64,000 nt of DNA from Podospora pseudocomata (GCF_035222375.1 NC_085891.1:310001-374000); one strand, 5' to 3'; shown: positions 44,264-55,736, numbered from the stretch's first letter. Made by a program: numbers and translations. Notes: generated by a model from the sequence alone, not told the origin.

Positions 44264-44645
44264 GGCTTGCTCCTGAAACTTGTGGGGGAGGTGATTGGTG
44301 GGAGATAGTAACAGATTTTGCGTTGTTGCGAGAGCGAAGGATTCTATTTGACTACCACCTATCTCTTCGTTTCTTATCGTCTAGTTTACGGGCTCAAAGG
44401 AGGATTTGCTGACAAAGTTGAGCAGAGAATGGAATGCCTTGACGCTTTGACTGTTCCATTCAGGCTATAAGGTACCTTTACAATTTGAGACAAGCATAAT
44501 GGAGCACGCGGAGCAAAGAAGGATACGACATTTGTATGAGACCAGCTACATACTTCTTGCCCCTGAACCAACACGCCTGACGCCATGATTGTTACCTTGC
44601 CTCCCTAAACACCGTCATATGCCATTTATCTAAAGCCCCTCTAGC
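44264..44645. other. Intergenic
   Basis: Between two minus-strand genes. No gene seen. Confidence 0.5.
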
Positions 44646-45851
44646 TCAACCTCTGATCACACGACGAACCTCTCCATATCGGTCCCGCTCATCACGATAG
44701 ACAGCCTCTGTTGTACGCCTGCTGCTTCTTCCGTCATCGCGATAGGGATCCCTTTCAGAGCGCCTGGTGCTCGAACGGCCATCATCGCGATAAACATCCT
44801 CCCTCCGAGAAGAAGAACGGACCTCTTCTTTGCGGCTCGAGTGACGGCCATCCGTGCGTACCTTGGTATCATCCCGCCTGGAACTCTTGACGCTCATTCC
44901 GGACATCTTCATGGTTAATTCCGTCATACCACCAGGATGTCCAGGCCGTGTTGAATCGGATCGGCGGGAGCTGTCTCCATAAGGGTCCCCTCCTCCAGCA
45001 CCAGGCCGACCACTGCTGGGACCCGAGCGGCGGCTTCCATCACCGCCGGCTGGAGGTGGTGCACGGCTGCTTCCAGCACCGCCGCCACCGCCACCACCAG
45101 CGCTGGTAGAGCTCGTTGCTACCCGGAGAATGCGCGGCTTGATCCAAGTGCAGCCAAGGCGGGCGCAGATATCCTGACAGCAGGCATTCTTTTGATGACC
45201 CGGGGCGCAAAGCTCCTGGACTCCGATGTAAGGGTCCCTAGTCTGCTGCTCGCGAGGACGGTAGTCGTATCCGGGTCTGAATCCATACACGATGATACGG
45301 ATAGGACCATCGCGCGCGTAGAACTTTCCTCCACGGATGAACCTATCGCGGTAGTTTCGCTCGACGAGGTAGTAAAGGACATCCTCCGCGTGGATGTGGT
45401 CGGGGTGGGGCCCGTCTCTGTTGCTTCTGACCTCCCGCTGGCGTGTGGTAGGGTTGGTGACTGTGACGAAGGACGAAGCAGCATGCCACCAGTTCACTGC
45501 GTAGGTGGAGCCGTACTGTGAGATTTCCTGTCGGAAGACACCTCGGGGAATGGTGCTCTGGTAAATAACACCGCCGTCAAGTCCAAATGGGATGTACATG
45601 GTCGCAACCAGGAGAGATCCAGTTCTTCTGCTTTGTCCGATAAAGGCTCTGGATCCGTACTTGTTATCGAGCCAGTCATATGACTGTCGTCCGAATGCTT
45701 CCAGCTGCTCATCAGTAGGAGGGTAAGGATCATCCCACATGATCTCCCTCGTCCAAGTTGCAGCGCTGACGCGGTCAGTACCCTCAAGTCTCTCATCAAC
45801 ATGAGTGACCATCAAGGGAGGGGGAGAAGGGGTGCGGGATTGCCTGGACAT
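44646..45851 (-). CDS. Protein with deaminase-like HAE and CC-x3-C motifs, Arg/Ser-rich tail, 401 aa
   Basis: A single exon. Residues about 110-240 have the order of a cytidine-deaminase-like fold: a strand region, then HIHAEDVLYYLVERNY with His154-Ala-Glu156 at a helix start, a strand IRIIVYGFRP, and a helix starting NACCQDICARLGC with Cys224/225 and Cys229. That is the HxE...C-x2-4-C zinc pattern of nucleic-acid and nucleotide deaminases, though the Pro of PCxxC is missing. The N-terminal part has many aromatic residues (FGRQSYDWLDNKYGSRAFIG). After residue 245 come poly-Gly and long Arg/Ser/Asp repeats (SSRREDVYRDDGRSSTRRSE), likely disordered and possibly nucleic-acid binding. Assignment to a fungal toxin-type (XOO_2897-like) deaminase is inference; the Zn site is the evidence. 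Confidence 0.6.
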   Translation of the reverse strand: MSRQSRTPSPPPLMVTHVDERLEGTDRVSAATWTREIMWDDPYPPTDEQLEAFGRQSYDWLDNKYGSRAFIGQSRRTGSLLVATMYIPFGLDGGVIYQSTIPRGVFRQEISQYGSTYAVNWWHAASSFVTVTNPTTRQREVRSNRDGPHPDHIHAEDVLYYLVERNYRDRFIRGGKFYARDGPIRIIVYGFRPGYDYRPREQQTRDPYIGVQELCAPGHQKNACCQDICARLGCTWIKPRILRVATSSTSAGGGGGGGAGSSRAPPPAGGDGSRRSGPSSGRPGAGGGDPYGDSSRRSDSTRPGHPGGMTELTMKMSGMSVKSSRRDDTKVRTDGRHSSRKEEVRSSSRREDVYRDDGRSSTRRSERDPYRDDGRSSRRTTEAVYRDERDRYGEVRRVIRG

Positions 45852-47347
45852 TTTCAGCAGGAATTTTGCAAGACAAGAGAAACTGAGATTGAACCCTGTT
45901 CAAATATTAACAAATAAGATAAGGAATGGATAGTGTGAGTTGAAGATCTCGACCGGCGAGATGGGAAAGAAAGACGAGAATGACAGAAGTGATCGAGCTG
46001 ATGCTGACGAGGTAATGAAAGGGGAAGAGTGGTGACACAAGTCGGGTTGATATACATTTTCTATCACGCCCTATGATCTCATAGTTCTTCCACATTCAAC
46101 CCAAATATATCGTCAACGTAGCATTAACAGCCGTGGCCATGCCCAGGTTTAGGTGGCCCATCTTTTTCGCTATACGACGCCACCGTTCTATCATGAAGTT
46201 CGAGCTGTAGTGGAGAAGAAGCTAATCGCAGAAGGGCTGATGGGCCTCTGGGAGGTCACAGTCTCCCTACCTTGACCAACATATGTGTTTCTGTAGGATT
46301 TTGACTATTGGACCAGCCCGGATATACGGTTAGCGAGCCCACCTTTGACCGACCCGCCGCGCCGTGCCTTACTAGGGTAGCCGAAGATCGAAGATCCCAT
46401 TACGTTTGATGGCGGCACAGCCACCTATCCACCACCAACTCGGTACTCGGCACGGACACAAAATGAAGTAAGATATGGTGTTCTGCTGAGTTGGATCAGG
46501 TCCTGATTTAGCTAAATCCCATCGTGGTAGCTTGACCCACAATTATCGAAGAGCTGCATGACTGAGTTGTCGATATATGTCGGTTAAGAAGCATTCACAG
46601 CCTTGTGTCTAGTGTGGCAATACCAGCTATATATTCGGTAAGTTGGCTCCTGAAGCTTTCTATTTATCAACTAGATCTAAGGCTTCATTTTTCTTACCTA
46701 GACTTCACCACCTACCTGGCTCATAATATCTGGTTGGAGCTGACGAGGCACTTTCTTGCTCGTAGCTGGCTTCCATCGGGTAGCTGAAGCACATGCTGTG
46801 CCGCCACCACCGCTGACCCATCTCCATACAGCCAAGTTCCATGTCTGTGGATATCTGGATGTACATCTGCGCCGCACTAAGACTCGTGACATGGGCCATT
46901 GTCATCTTGAAACTTGTGTCCTGCCTCGACCAAGAACGGTGGATCACCTGGGCCCTTCACCTGGCCATTCGTTCCCGTCGAACATGGTAACTTATTTCAA
47001 CATGTTGTTGAAATGATCGTTCGATAACCTTCAATGAGAAAGGTTCAATGAAAGATAAGGTGCCCAGTATCGGAAAATGATCATAAGCATTTGCACATGA
47101 AGTTTACAAAAGTGATTGGTTCAAAAAGACTGCCGGACATCGCCCCGATGCATTAATCGAGCAGCGATTGGTTGAACCAGCAGCCAACTGACCCACTTGG
47201 GCAGTTTCTTGAAATCTGACGACATGGCTCGAGTTGCCAACTTTGTTGAACCAACCACCTGCCGAAACCAAGTCCGCTCGAGACTTCAACCATCATCACA
47301 AGGCTACCAGGTTACACATGTAAAGTTCCTCCGCATTCGGTACCACA
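45852..47347. other. Intergenic 1.5 kb
   Basis: Promoter sides of the deaminase-like and Ap4A phosphorylase genes (divergent). Small frames at 46,700-46,950 on both strands are not supported. Confidence 0.5.
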
Positions 47348-48428
47348 ATGGTGCATCCCAAACACTTTCATATGGAGCTCGACGAGCACGCGCTACTGGA
47401 GGAATTCGATGAACGAGTAAAAGAAGGCGTCGTCATATACGAAGGTGACCATCAAGTCATCAGAGAAACGTACAACGGCTTTCCAGTAAGTTCCCAGGTT
47501 TGTTCCTGAACGCCATGCTGTTCACTCACGGTTAACACTCTGACTTCAGTTCGAGTTCCGAATCCTCAAAGGCCACGCTTCCAAACCCGAAGTCTCCAGT
47601 TCTGGCAGTACCCCCTCGGCTTCCTCAGCCACTATCTCGAGCAATGGGTGGACAGCCCACCGGCCAAAAACCCCCGAATACTTGCCTGGAAGCGACATCA
47701 GTCTCACTGGTTTTGAGGTCCGCAACTCCAATGCCGATGTCGGTCTCGGGCACTACATGATCTTCAACAAGTTTTGCGCCGCCCGGCCTCATTACTTGCT
47801 CCTGACGCAAAATGGACACAGACGACAGCACGAGAGCCTGACTTTCGACGACTTTGGTACTTTGTGGGGGGTATTGTCGGTGTTGAACAAAGACTGGGAA
47901 GCGAAGAAGCCTGGCGCCAGGCGGTACATGGGAATGTTCAACTGTGGAATCAATAGCGGGTGCAGCAGGTTGCACAAGCACATGCAAGTACTTGCAGTTC
48001 CAGATGAGGCCGAGTTTGAACTGTGGCCGGACTCGGCTTCAAAGTACGAGGAACCAAAGTGCATTCCGTTCAAGTACTACAAACATGATATTGATGGACG
48101 TTTGGATGAGCTCTCCAAAGAAAAAGAGGCCTGGGAAAGGTACTTTGAGTTTACAGCTGCTGCTCAAGAAGCATTGATGAAGGCAGGTTATATCCCAAAC
48201 GCGCCGGATGGGGTTGATGCTACCGAGATAGTTCCACACAACATTATTCTTACGCGGGAGTGGCTCCTGGTGATCCCGAGAACCCAGGCTGGAATGAACG
48301 GAGCTGATGCTAATGCTGCAGGGTATTTGGGCATGGTCTGGGTATCGGATGAAGGCAGGATGAGGAAGTGGACAGACCAAGGCCCCGTCGAGCTGCTAAC
48401 GCGTCTGGGCTTACCTAATGACATCTGA
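47348..48428 (+). CDS. Ap4A phosphorylase / ATP adenylyltransferase (Apa1/Apa2 family), 338 aa
   Basis: Phosphorolyses diadenosine tetraphosphate to ADP and ATP. Exons 47348-47485 and 47550-48428 are joined across a 64-bp phase-0 intron (GTAAGT, TTAACA branch, TTCAG). The HIT-superfamily active site is SRLHKHMQVLAVP, with His-x-His-x-Gln. LGHYMIFNKFCAARPHYLLLT and SLTFDDFGTLWGVL belong to the catalytic domain. The C-terminal ATP-adenylyltransferase domain shows HNIILTREWLLVIPRTQAG. Length agrees with yeast Apa1/2. A Ser/Gly-rich insert near residues 59-78 (VSSSGSTPSASSATISSNG) is fungus-typical. Housekeeping gene in an otherwise accessory area; its 3' end is about 130 bp from the solo LTR. 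Confidence 0.93.
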
Positions 48429-48560
48429 AGTCCGCCGTCTTCCATATCCAAGAATTTTATAGTAAGCAGATAGACTGAAGATGTCTGTTTACCAAAGTGA
48501 CTTCACAAAAGACCTGACTCATTCCTGGATATGAGTCAACAGCCTTAGCTCATCATCACG

Positions 48561-48914
48561 TGTCACACGGCAAAAGCCAACCACTCGCAACCACCACCAA
48601 CAACACTGTCGATACCACCGCAAGGAGGGGTAACTACACGTTGTGAACCAGTCGTCAAAGTGAGGCAGACAATCAGAAGGCATGATGGTTATCAAAGGAA
48701 GCCCACTGGCTCTGTAAGATATCGGAGGACTTGGCAGCGGCCTGATGCCAACAAGGGCACGGGCCAGGCAAGGGAGGATAAAATACGCGTTCAGGATCAT
48801 CAAGACTGTATTTCCTTCTTCTTCTCGGTATCACAGACCTTCGAGGCCATTGAAGATTATAAGCCTGAATTGAACCATGAAGTTCCAAGCCCTGATATTA
48901 CAGCCCTTGTCACA
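48561..48914. mobile_element. Solo LTR (354 bp) at the 3' end of a SesB-like gene
   Basis: Begins TGTCACACGG and ends CCTTGTCACA. It is flanked by a perfect 5-bp duplication TCACG (48556-48560 and 48915-48919). About 99% identical, in inverted orientation, to the copy at 37354-37706. No internal retroelement sequence adjoins it. The last five bases overlap the stop codon region of the minus-strand gene ending at 48910. Confidence 0.87.
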
Positions 48915-50002
48915 TCACGACTGCACTATTGTTATCCGGCCTCCCCTTTGACGCTCGTCGAATTGCCCGCCAGGCAAGATCAAACCTCTTGTCGTTCTTC
49001 CCAAATTTGCACATGCTCGAATGATCACCTCCCATCATGACCGCCTCCTCATGTGCTAGCCACAAGACGGCCGACATTTTCTCCACCACCAGGCTGCCCA
49101 AGAGACGATGCGGTTGCTCTTCGTAAAAGCTGGCAATGGCGTACTGATTGACATAAGGCTTGAAGTCCTCGGAGAACTCTAGTAGATGTGCTGAATGGGT
49201 TTCGAGCACATTGATGAATCTCGACTTGGGCTGGTTGGTGGCTGTTTGCACAATGCGTGAGACAAGACCGAGCCACTTTGTTTTGTCAGCACCTCGGTGA
49301 GGGGTTCCAAAAAAGACCTATCTTCTGTCAGCACTGACTGGGAGGAGTTTGTACGATAGGGAGGTACTCAAATGACTTACTATGCCTCTAGTGCAGTCCG
49401 CTATGTCAGCGTACCAGGGTTGTGAGAGTCGCCGTCGGTTCTGATTAGCTGTAGATATGGCCTGTTTAATGACAATACCACCAAGACTATGCCCAATAAA
49501 GACAATTGAGCGGCCTTCTGCTTCCTAGATTCCAATGTCAGCGAGCCTGCGTGAAGACGTTTGCATATCACGGTCACCTACGTCTTCCCGCACATTCCAC
49601 AACTCTTCCAAAAGTTTTGCGGCATTCTCTTCTATCCCGAATGTTGACCTGTTGCCAAATATGGATGAATCATACTCAAAGGTCATGATGCGAGCGTTTG
49701 GCAACTTTTCGGGCAAAAGGTCACGCAGCCATACTGTGTCTGTGTCGATTTTGGCAGCACCCTTCCGTAGTAACCTACTCCAACGGTGAACCGGCTTGGC
49801 CGGAGCATCCGTGTGAGTCCAGGTGTGAAGGTAATGTCCGTTGAGGCCATGTACAGCGATGATGCTTATGGTCAAGGTGGTCAGCGTATTTGAGACTGAT
49901 AGGTATTTCAAAGGTAGGTGAGCACTACTCAAGCTCGATGAGGCCCTCTTTGGGGGCATGTAGAAGGTGTATAGATCCAGATTGTTGGGAGTCGCCGGCC
50001 AT
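48910..50002 (-). CDS. SesB-like alpha/beta hydrolase (copy 1), 302 aa
   Basis: Exons 50002-49929, 49864-49582, 49524-49381 and 49317-48910; introns 64, 57 and 63 bp with GTAGTG/GTAGGT/GTAAGT donors. The start MAGDSQQSGSIHLLHAPKEG parallels the short first exons of the two neighbouring paralogues. The domain shows SIIAVHGLNGHYLHTW, the DLLPEKLPNARIMTFEYDSS segment, nucleophile elbow FIGHSLGGIV (Ser132), FFGTPHRGADK, and the closing DHSSMCKFG motif, as in SesB/SERAC1-type putative lipases. It ends without a NACHT domain. The stop codon TGA (48912-48910) lies within the inserted LTR, and only the last two residues were changed compared with the pre-insertion sequence. Role in incompatibility signalling is inferred from family and company. 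Confidence 0.87.
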
Positions 50003-50862
50003 GATTGGGACTTATGACGTGGCAGTGAATTAAGGTGATGTCTCTTGTTCAACTTTTGATGTTTAGCTTGACTGACTGGGGAGCTCTGGAATGCGTGTAG
50101 AGTATTATACGTTTCGGCTATCATGCGTCTTAACATTATAGGTTCCCTTCCTATTTCCTGCTTCCATATCAAGTTGGGCACCCGTTGGCACTTCGGTACA
50201 GCGAACTTTCAGCTTCTCCTAGCACAGACAGAGTGAGTTGGCAAGGACAAAATGACTCAGATTAGTCCCTTGCAGAGTCTGTACCTCTGACCTGGACCAC
50301 TTGGAAGCACCATATGCATCGCCACCTTTGCGGGCGTGAGCTGGTAAGTCGGGCAGGTATCAGGCAGTGTTGGTTGCAGCAGGCACAGGCCTCGGGTCTG
50401 ATTCGACCAATAACCCCTGGATCTAGTGTTTGCTTGGCATAGGACCTTTGATGGCCATTCCACCATTTTTGTTGTCTTGGTTATTGCACAAAAGAGAACA
50501 AGTCAACATAAGGTAGTGGGGGCATACCTTAGTCTCCCTCGAGCCGGACTTGCCGCATCAAGTTACCTGGGTGCGTTGGGTTGGGAATTTGCTCCATTTC
50601 TTGCTTGCAGTCTTACAGGTTGTCAAGGTTGACTACCTGACCCAAAAGTCAACAGCAAATCACCTTGATTTATCGATTGGATAAAGGTCAGCAGGAGTTT
50701 ATAACAACCGCCGACTCCAGCCTACACATAGCCTTAACAGCTTTCGGTCCCATTCACAGGCCACACCTCCACACGTGACCTGACCCTCGCTACCCAGCCG
50801 CCATTCAACATTGAACTCGGGCTATATCGACACTACGACGCAGATATCAAGCCTTTGAAGCC
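50003..50862. promoter_or_regulatory. Divergent region between two SesB-like genes
   Basis: 860 bp between start codons pointing away from each other. No further gene. Shared control is possible but no site was recognised. Confidence 0.4.
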
Positions 50863-52195
50863 ATGGCCCAGCCCAAGAGAATGCTCATCAAAGAGCTCCA
50901 CACACCCGACTCATCCGACCTCGAGTAAGTGCCTTGCTTCTTCTCGTCTCTGTAAGTATGTCAGATGTGCTAAACTCGCTGTACCAGTCTTGTCCTCATT
51001 CACGGCCTCAACGGTGATCCAATCGAGACATGGCGACATCAGGACACCAAACAGGTCTGGCCCCAGGCGCTGTTGCCTGACGCTCGACCCAAGACCAGAG
51101 TGCTGTCTTATGGCTACAATGGTGATATCTACCTCAACAACTCTGCCGCCAATATTCGAGACATGGCCAGATCAGTTCTTTCCAACCTTGATGCCGGCCG
51201 GAGATCTGACCCTCATCGTCCCATCATCTTTGTCGCCCACTGTCTGGGAGGTTTGATCATCAAACAAGCATTGTGCTTTGCCCGCGCTGAGCGCCGGTTT
51301 CACAACATTGGCGATGCTACAAAGGCTGTGGTAAGTTTTACGTCTTGCTTGCATACATCACATCGTCTGCTGACATGTCAAGTTTTTCTTTGGCACCCCT
51401 CACTCCGGAGCAAAGAAACAAGACTGGAAGCGCATCGCTGAAAGTTATTCCGTCCTTTCTCCCCGCAGGGGCTCTGTGGCACCCATTGTCAATGCCATTA
51501 CCACCTCTGCTCCCAGACTAGGCAAACTTTGCGACGACTTTGTTGAGCTTACAGATCGCTATCTCATTGTGACATGGTATGAAACTGTGTTTTGGCCTGG
51601 GACAAAGAAGTGTATCGTCGACCAAACCAGCGCTAGAATGATGGCAGGTGGCAACGAAGAGGCTATGCCAGTGGAGGCTGATCATGTCAATATGTGCCGC
51701 TTTTCAGGGGGAGATGATCCAACGCTGCAGGAGCTGCTAATGTTTGTTCAGAGAGCCCTTGGGAAAGAGGAGAGAATGGTGCCTTTAGGACAAATACCGA
51801 GTGGCGAGGTATCCGGCACTCAGGGACGCACCGCCAGGACTACGATTCGGCAGCCCTACACCATTTTCACGGAAACAGTGAGGGAGAGACACATCATGAT
51901 TGGCGCTGACCTCACTGGCCAGGTGCACAGCCAGCAGAGGAGTGTGACTGTGGAGAGTGGTGCTTCTGAGGCAATGACGCTTGGCCCTGTTGAGGAGGTC
52001 GAGGATGATGACTCTAATAGAGCCAATCATGCTCAATCTCCAAGTCAAATCGAGGCTCCTCCCGTCTCAGAGGCAGAGGAAATGCCTTGGGGAGCAAAAC
52101 TTGATGCTTCTGACTCCGGCCGGGACTTGCGGAGGCCGAACTTCCTGAAGCGTTTTGCCGGCCGTCTGCGTTCGAAGCAGACCTTGATCAGATAG
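50863..52195 (+). CDS. SesB-like alpha/beta hydrolase (copy 2) with Cys at the nucleophile elbow and C-terminal tail, 405 aa
   Basis: Exons 50863-50924, 50988-51330 and 51383-52195, with introns of 63 and 52 bp (GTAAGT donors; CCAG and TCAAG acceptors). The hydrolase domain has LVLIHGLNGDPIETW, LLPDARPKTRVLSYGYNGD, the elbow FVAHCLGGLIIKQAL with Cys106 where Ser is usual, FFGTPHSGAKKQDWKRIAES, and DHVNMCRFSG. After about residue 270 comes a tail with two similar short stretches, TIFTETVRERHIMIGADL and SVTVESGASEAMTLGPVE (residues 295-340). These loosely recall the paired beta-arch repeats of amyloid signalling motifs. The tail ends in an acidic then basic region (FLKRFAGRLRSKQ). Enzyme activity and amyloid behaviour are inference. 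Confidence 0.85.
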
Positions 52196-52333
52196 ACCAT
52201 TTTGCTATCTTTTAGACATATAAAAACGGTGGCTTTGTGTCAGCAGCGATGTTCATACTTTTATATTCTCTAACTCATGTCTGTCGCGTTGCGGATATCA
52301 GTAGGTATATAAGTCATCAACAGTAGCCGAATC

Positions 52334-55300
52334 TCAGTCAGAGTCAAAATCCTTGCCCCGGACTGCCTTGCCTGTGATATTCTCGTTAGCTTAGGCCAGA
52401 CGAAATCATCCGAACTGTGGTGCGACGTACCAACACTACTGACTGCTTTCTTGAGATTCCCGAAATAGCCCCTTTGCTTCCTGTTCTTCTTCTCGATGTA
52501 TTGTATCCTGTCGATCTGCTGCACCTCTGGTTTGGTCACTACTTTGACAACGTCCCTCGGAACTTCTCTCACGACGTCCACTTTGACCTCTCTTACAACG
52601 TCTACTTTGACTTCTTTCACGACCTCTCTGACAACTTGTTTCTCGACTGGAACCTCCTTTAGGACCTCTCTCTCCACCTCAATAATCTCCCTCTCAATGA
52701 TGATCATCGGTTGCGAGGATTGCAATCGTATCTTATCTTCCTTCCAGCTGGCCCTCTTGACGTGTCTGGATCTCTCGTGCGGAGGAAGGGTGCAACCCGA
52801 TGTATCGGCTTGGCGTCGGGTTGTCTGGTGTCGTAGAGGCAATGATCCAGAAACCTGAGTGTCACCGCCTCCTGGGTTGTCAGGCGGGCTATTGACAATC
52901 TTGTCCGCCAGACGAAGGTCCTCCTCGGGGAAGGCTTGCTCCGACCCCCTTCTCATGAACCACCACACTTCGGTCCAAGACTTGGCACGACTATCCCCTT
53001 CTTGCGTCAGCAATTCTTTCTGTCTCTGGGTATCTGCGTCAACGTCTTCCCCTGCTTGATGATAGTGTTTGTGCCAGTATAGCGAAGCATAACGCATGAA
53101 CGGGCGGTCCCTCAATGTCTTCCGGATTCGAGACTCCCAACTGGTTTCGGAGCTTTCTCCAGCCGGTCGTTCTGCCTCTTGCATGCTGAGGTACATTGTG
53201 CAACTGCTTGCGAGTAGGCCTTGAGGGGTGGGCTCCTCTGGGTTGTTCTCAATAGTTTCGAGCTTGGTTGCAATATGGCTCTTGGTGGTTCGGTGAAGAG
53301 ACGAAAGGCGTCCATCAGCGAAGTTGACAAGCGGTCCGCAATAGAAATCGACTTTGGCCTTGAGGTTCTCGTCGAGGCAATCGGCTAGCTGTTTCTCTGT
53401 GATGACGGCTCCTGGGAACTTGCGCATGGCTTTGGCCACTGCCAAAGCGGTGTTAAGTTCCGTGATGTTGAGCGCATCTTCCTGAAAGGCGGCCCAGGTG
53501 AGGACATTTTTGATGAACCGGGATGTGTCTGGATCGTAACAGTTTAGCAGGCGGTCTGAGTGGCGATCACAGAGATGCTGTGTATCATCTGGAATCTCTT
53601 TCAGAGCCTTTAGAATGTCGTCTTTGTCCTTCACGCATGTGCGTTTCAGCTCTTCGCTTCTTAGAATTGACCGCAGATACGAGTCATCGACCCTGTTGCC
53701 CTTGATGTCACCCAGCACCCTCGTTCTGAAATCTTCGTCACCAGGTGCTACCTTCTCCAACAGACGTGTCAAAAGGCCGCTGATGCTTCTCATAATGTCC
53801 ACCTCATTGTCTCCTTGTTGAATGGGGCATTCGTTGATTCCCAGGCTTTGAATGTGCTTCTGGATCGTTGAGTTGTGTTGGGAGACCACCAACAATCTCA
53901 ACTGCTTGGACTGACCGAGGCCTTGGTCTAGCTTTTTGATACATTGTAAAAAGGCCGTTTGGTCATCAGAAGGGATTTCATCTAGCCCGTCAACGACAAG
54001 CGTCATGGTGTGTTGATATCCCATGATCACTCTTGCCATTGCTATGGGCCACAGCTTCACTAGCCTTTCTGCCGTCCACACCGATCCTTTTGATCTTTCT
54101 CGTGATTGAGCATCCTCAAAGGTGGGCAGGAGGAACTCCTTGATGATTTGAGGCTGAAGTCGCAAGGCCTGGTGCAAAGTAGATTGTAGAAGAGCATCGA
54201 TGTTGTTTCTTGATGCATACATGTTGCTGAGAAAACAATGAATGACCTCCTGCCTTTCGTGTGGAACCGTGCTGTCAGATCGGACAATGTCGTTAGGTTG
54301 TAGGATGTGTGTAATGATGTGCTTGGTCAAGAAGCTTTTACCGCTGCCTGCCGGGCCATGTATCCACAGCTTGCCATTCCCAGCCTCCCCTCTGCACCAA
54401 TATTGAAACTCGGGACGCTCTTTTATCCAGTCGCCAGTTCCAGGAGTGTGCGGTCTCCCGAGAAAGTAGGCGTGGAATTTGTCAGAAGAGAGTGAATACA
54501 GGGCTCTCTTGGCGAAGTAACCAGCCATGTCTGTAGGCATGTAAAAGTCTTAGTCAACATCCACATAAATAGACTGGACACGGAATATCTGCATACGTAC
54601 CCAGTGCATTTGGTTTGTCTTTCTTGAGAAACTCGACTCCGTCCCAAACGAGCCGAAACGCACCAGTTTCCTCTCTGGTAAATTGGCAGATTGTGAGATG
54701 GTTACCTGCGAGCATGTCGTGCCTCTCATGACCATGATGCATTTTCCCATAAAGACCATTCACAAGCTAAGTAATAATGGAGCCTGTCAGCAGCTGCATT
54801 TCAAGCTTTGCTTTTATGGTGCATAACTGGACAAGATGGGGAATACTCTAGGATACTGCAAAAGAGAGGTAGTGAAGCAAGTACATACAACATGTTTCAG
54901 ACCCGGCATTGGTTCTTCTTCAACAAATGTAACAAATGCTAGGCTGTCATACAAGGGCTTGAAATCTTCTGTGATGTCTCGGAGATTATCACAGTTTTGC
55001 TCAAGTTGTCGGACCATGGTGCGGGTGGGCATTGCTCCCTTTACTGGAGCGTCGTGTTGAAGCACAAATCGAGCAAAGTCCCTCCAAGTGTTCCTATCCA
55101 GCCCATGGTGAGGAGTTGCAAAGAACATCTGAGATTTCATTAGCGTCAGCTTCTCAGTGTTAGCACCCCGATGACTGTTGCCGGTTGAAACTTACAACGC
55201 CGCGGGAAGCCTCCCAAATCCCCCTATATCTTTGCTGGACAAAGCGAGCCACGTACAATGCCCTCTTGATGATCATCCCTCCCAGGCTATGGCCGACAAA

Positions 55301-55736
55301 TATTATTGGCCGCAAGGTAGCGGGTTCATCATCTTCTCGATTGTTATACAACCAATTCAGCAAGTCATTTGCATGCTCTGTTATACCAAGCATGCTCATG
55401 GTGCCATTGAGCGAGGTGTTGTACTGGAACGAAAGAACTCTGATCTCCGTAACGTAGTCAGGCAAGAGATCTGATGGCCAGACGGTTTTCAAGTCGTCTT
55501 TCGCCTGCCAGGTCTTGATGAAGTGTCCCCCAAGTCCGGGCACAAGGACAACACTGTTATTTGGGAGTATTTAGCACTGATCTGATAGGCTCATTGCAAA
55601 CCTACAGGATGTGAACTTACTCGGCCTGTACCCTAGCTGTGGGCTCGTTCTTTGGATGAAGGACTTTAATAGCAGAGCCACCGCTGTCATCAAAAGCTTT
55701 CTCTTCTTGTCTTGGTCTGTAAATGGAAGTCGTCAT
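52334..55736 (-). CDS. SesB-like hydrolase–NACHT NLR-type protein with Val/Lys/Glu repeat tail, 1005 aa
   Basis: Six exons: 55736-55621, 55553-55196, 55128-54889, 54766-54601, 54530-52431 and 52371-52334; all frames agree. The N-terminal alpha/beta hydrolase (residues 39-290) has VVLVPGLGGHFIKTW, FVGHSLGGMII (Ser128), MFFATPHHGLD and NHLTICQFT. The NACHT NTPase follows: Walker A GPAGSGKSFLTKHI (352-359) and Walker B TLVVDGLDEIPS (about 470-480). Where fungal NLRs usually carry WD, ANK or TPR repeats, this protein instead has a short Val/Lys/Glu-rich repeat (about 900-970; units like VVREVKVD) and a basic end. The last intron (52372-52430, GTACGT, GCTAAC, CACAG) changes the C-terminus to VGKAVRGKDFDSD. 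Fungal NLRs of this build act in non-self recognition and cell death; that role is inferred. Confidence 0.88.
52435..52710 (-). repeat. Coding minisatellite: Val-Lys-Glu-type heptad/pentad repeat in the NLR tail
   Basis: The protein reads EVEREVLKEVPVEKQVVREV followed by near-identical VVREVKVD units and VVREVPRDVVKVV. The DNA repeats with a 24-base period in the centre (GACGTCCACTTTGACCTCTC and its copy on the plus strand, about 52,572-52,630). Boundaries are approximate. Confidence 0.75.
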
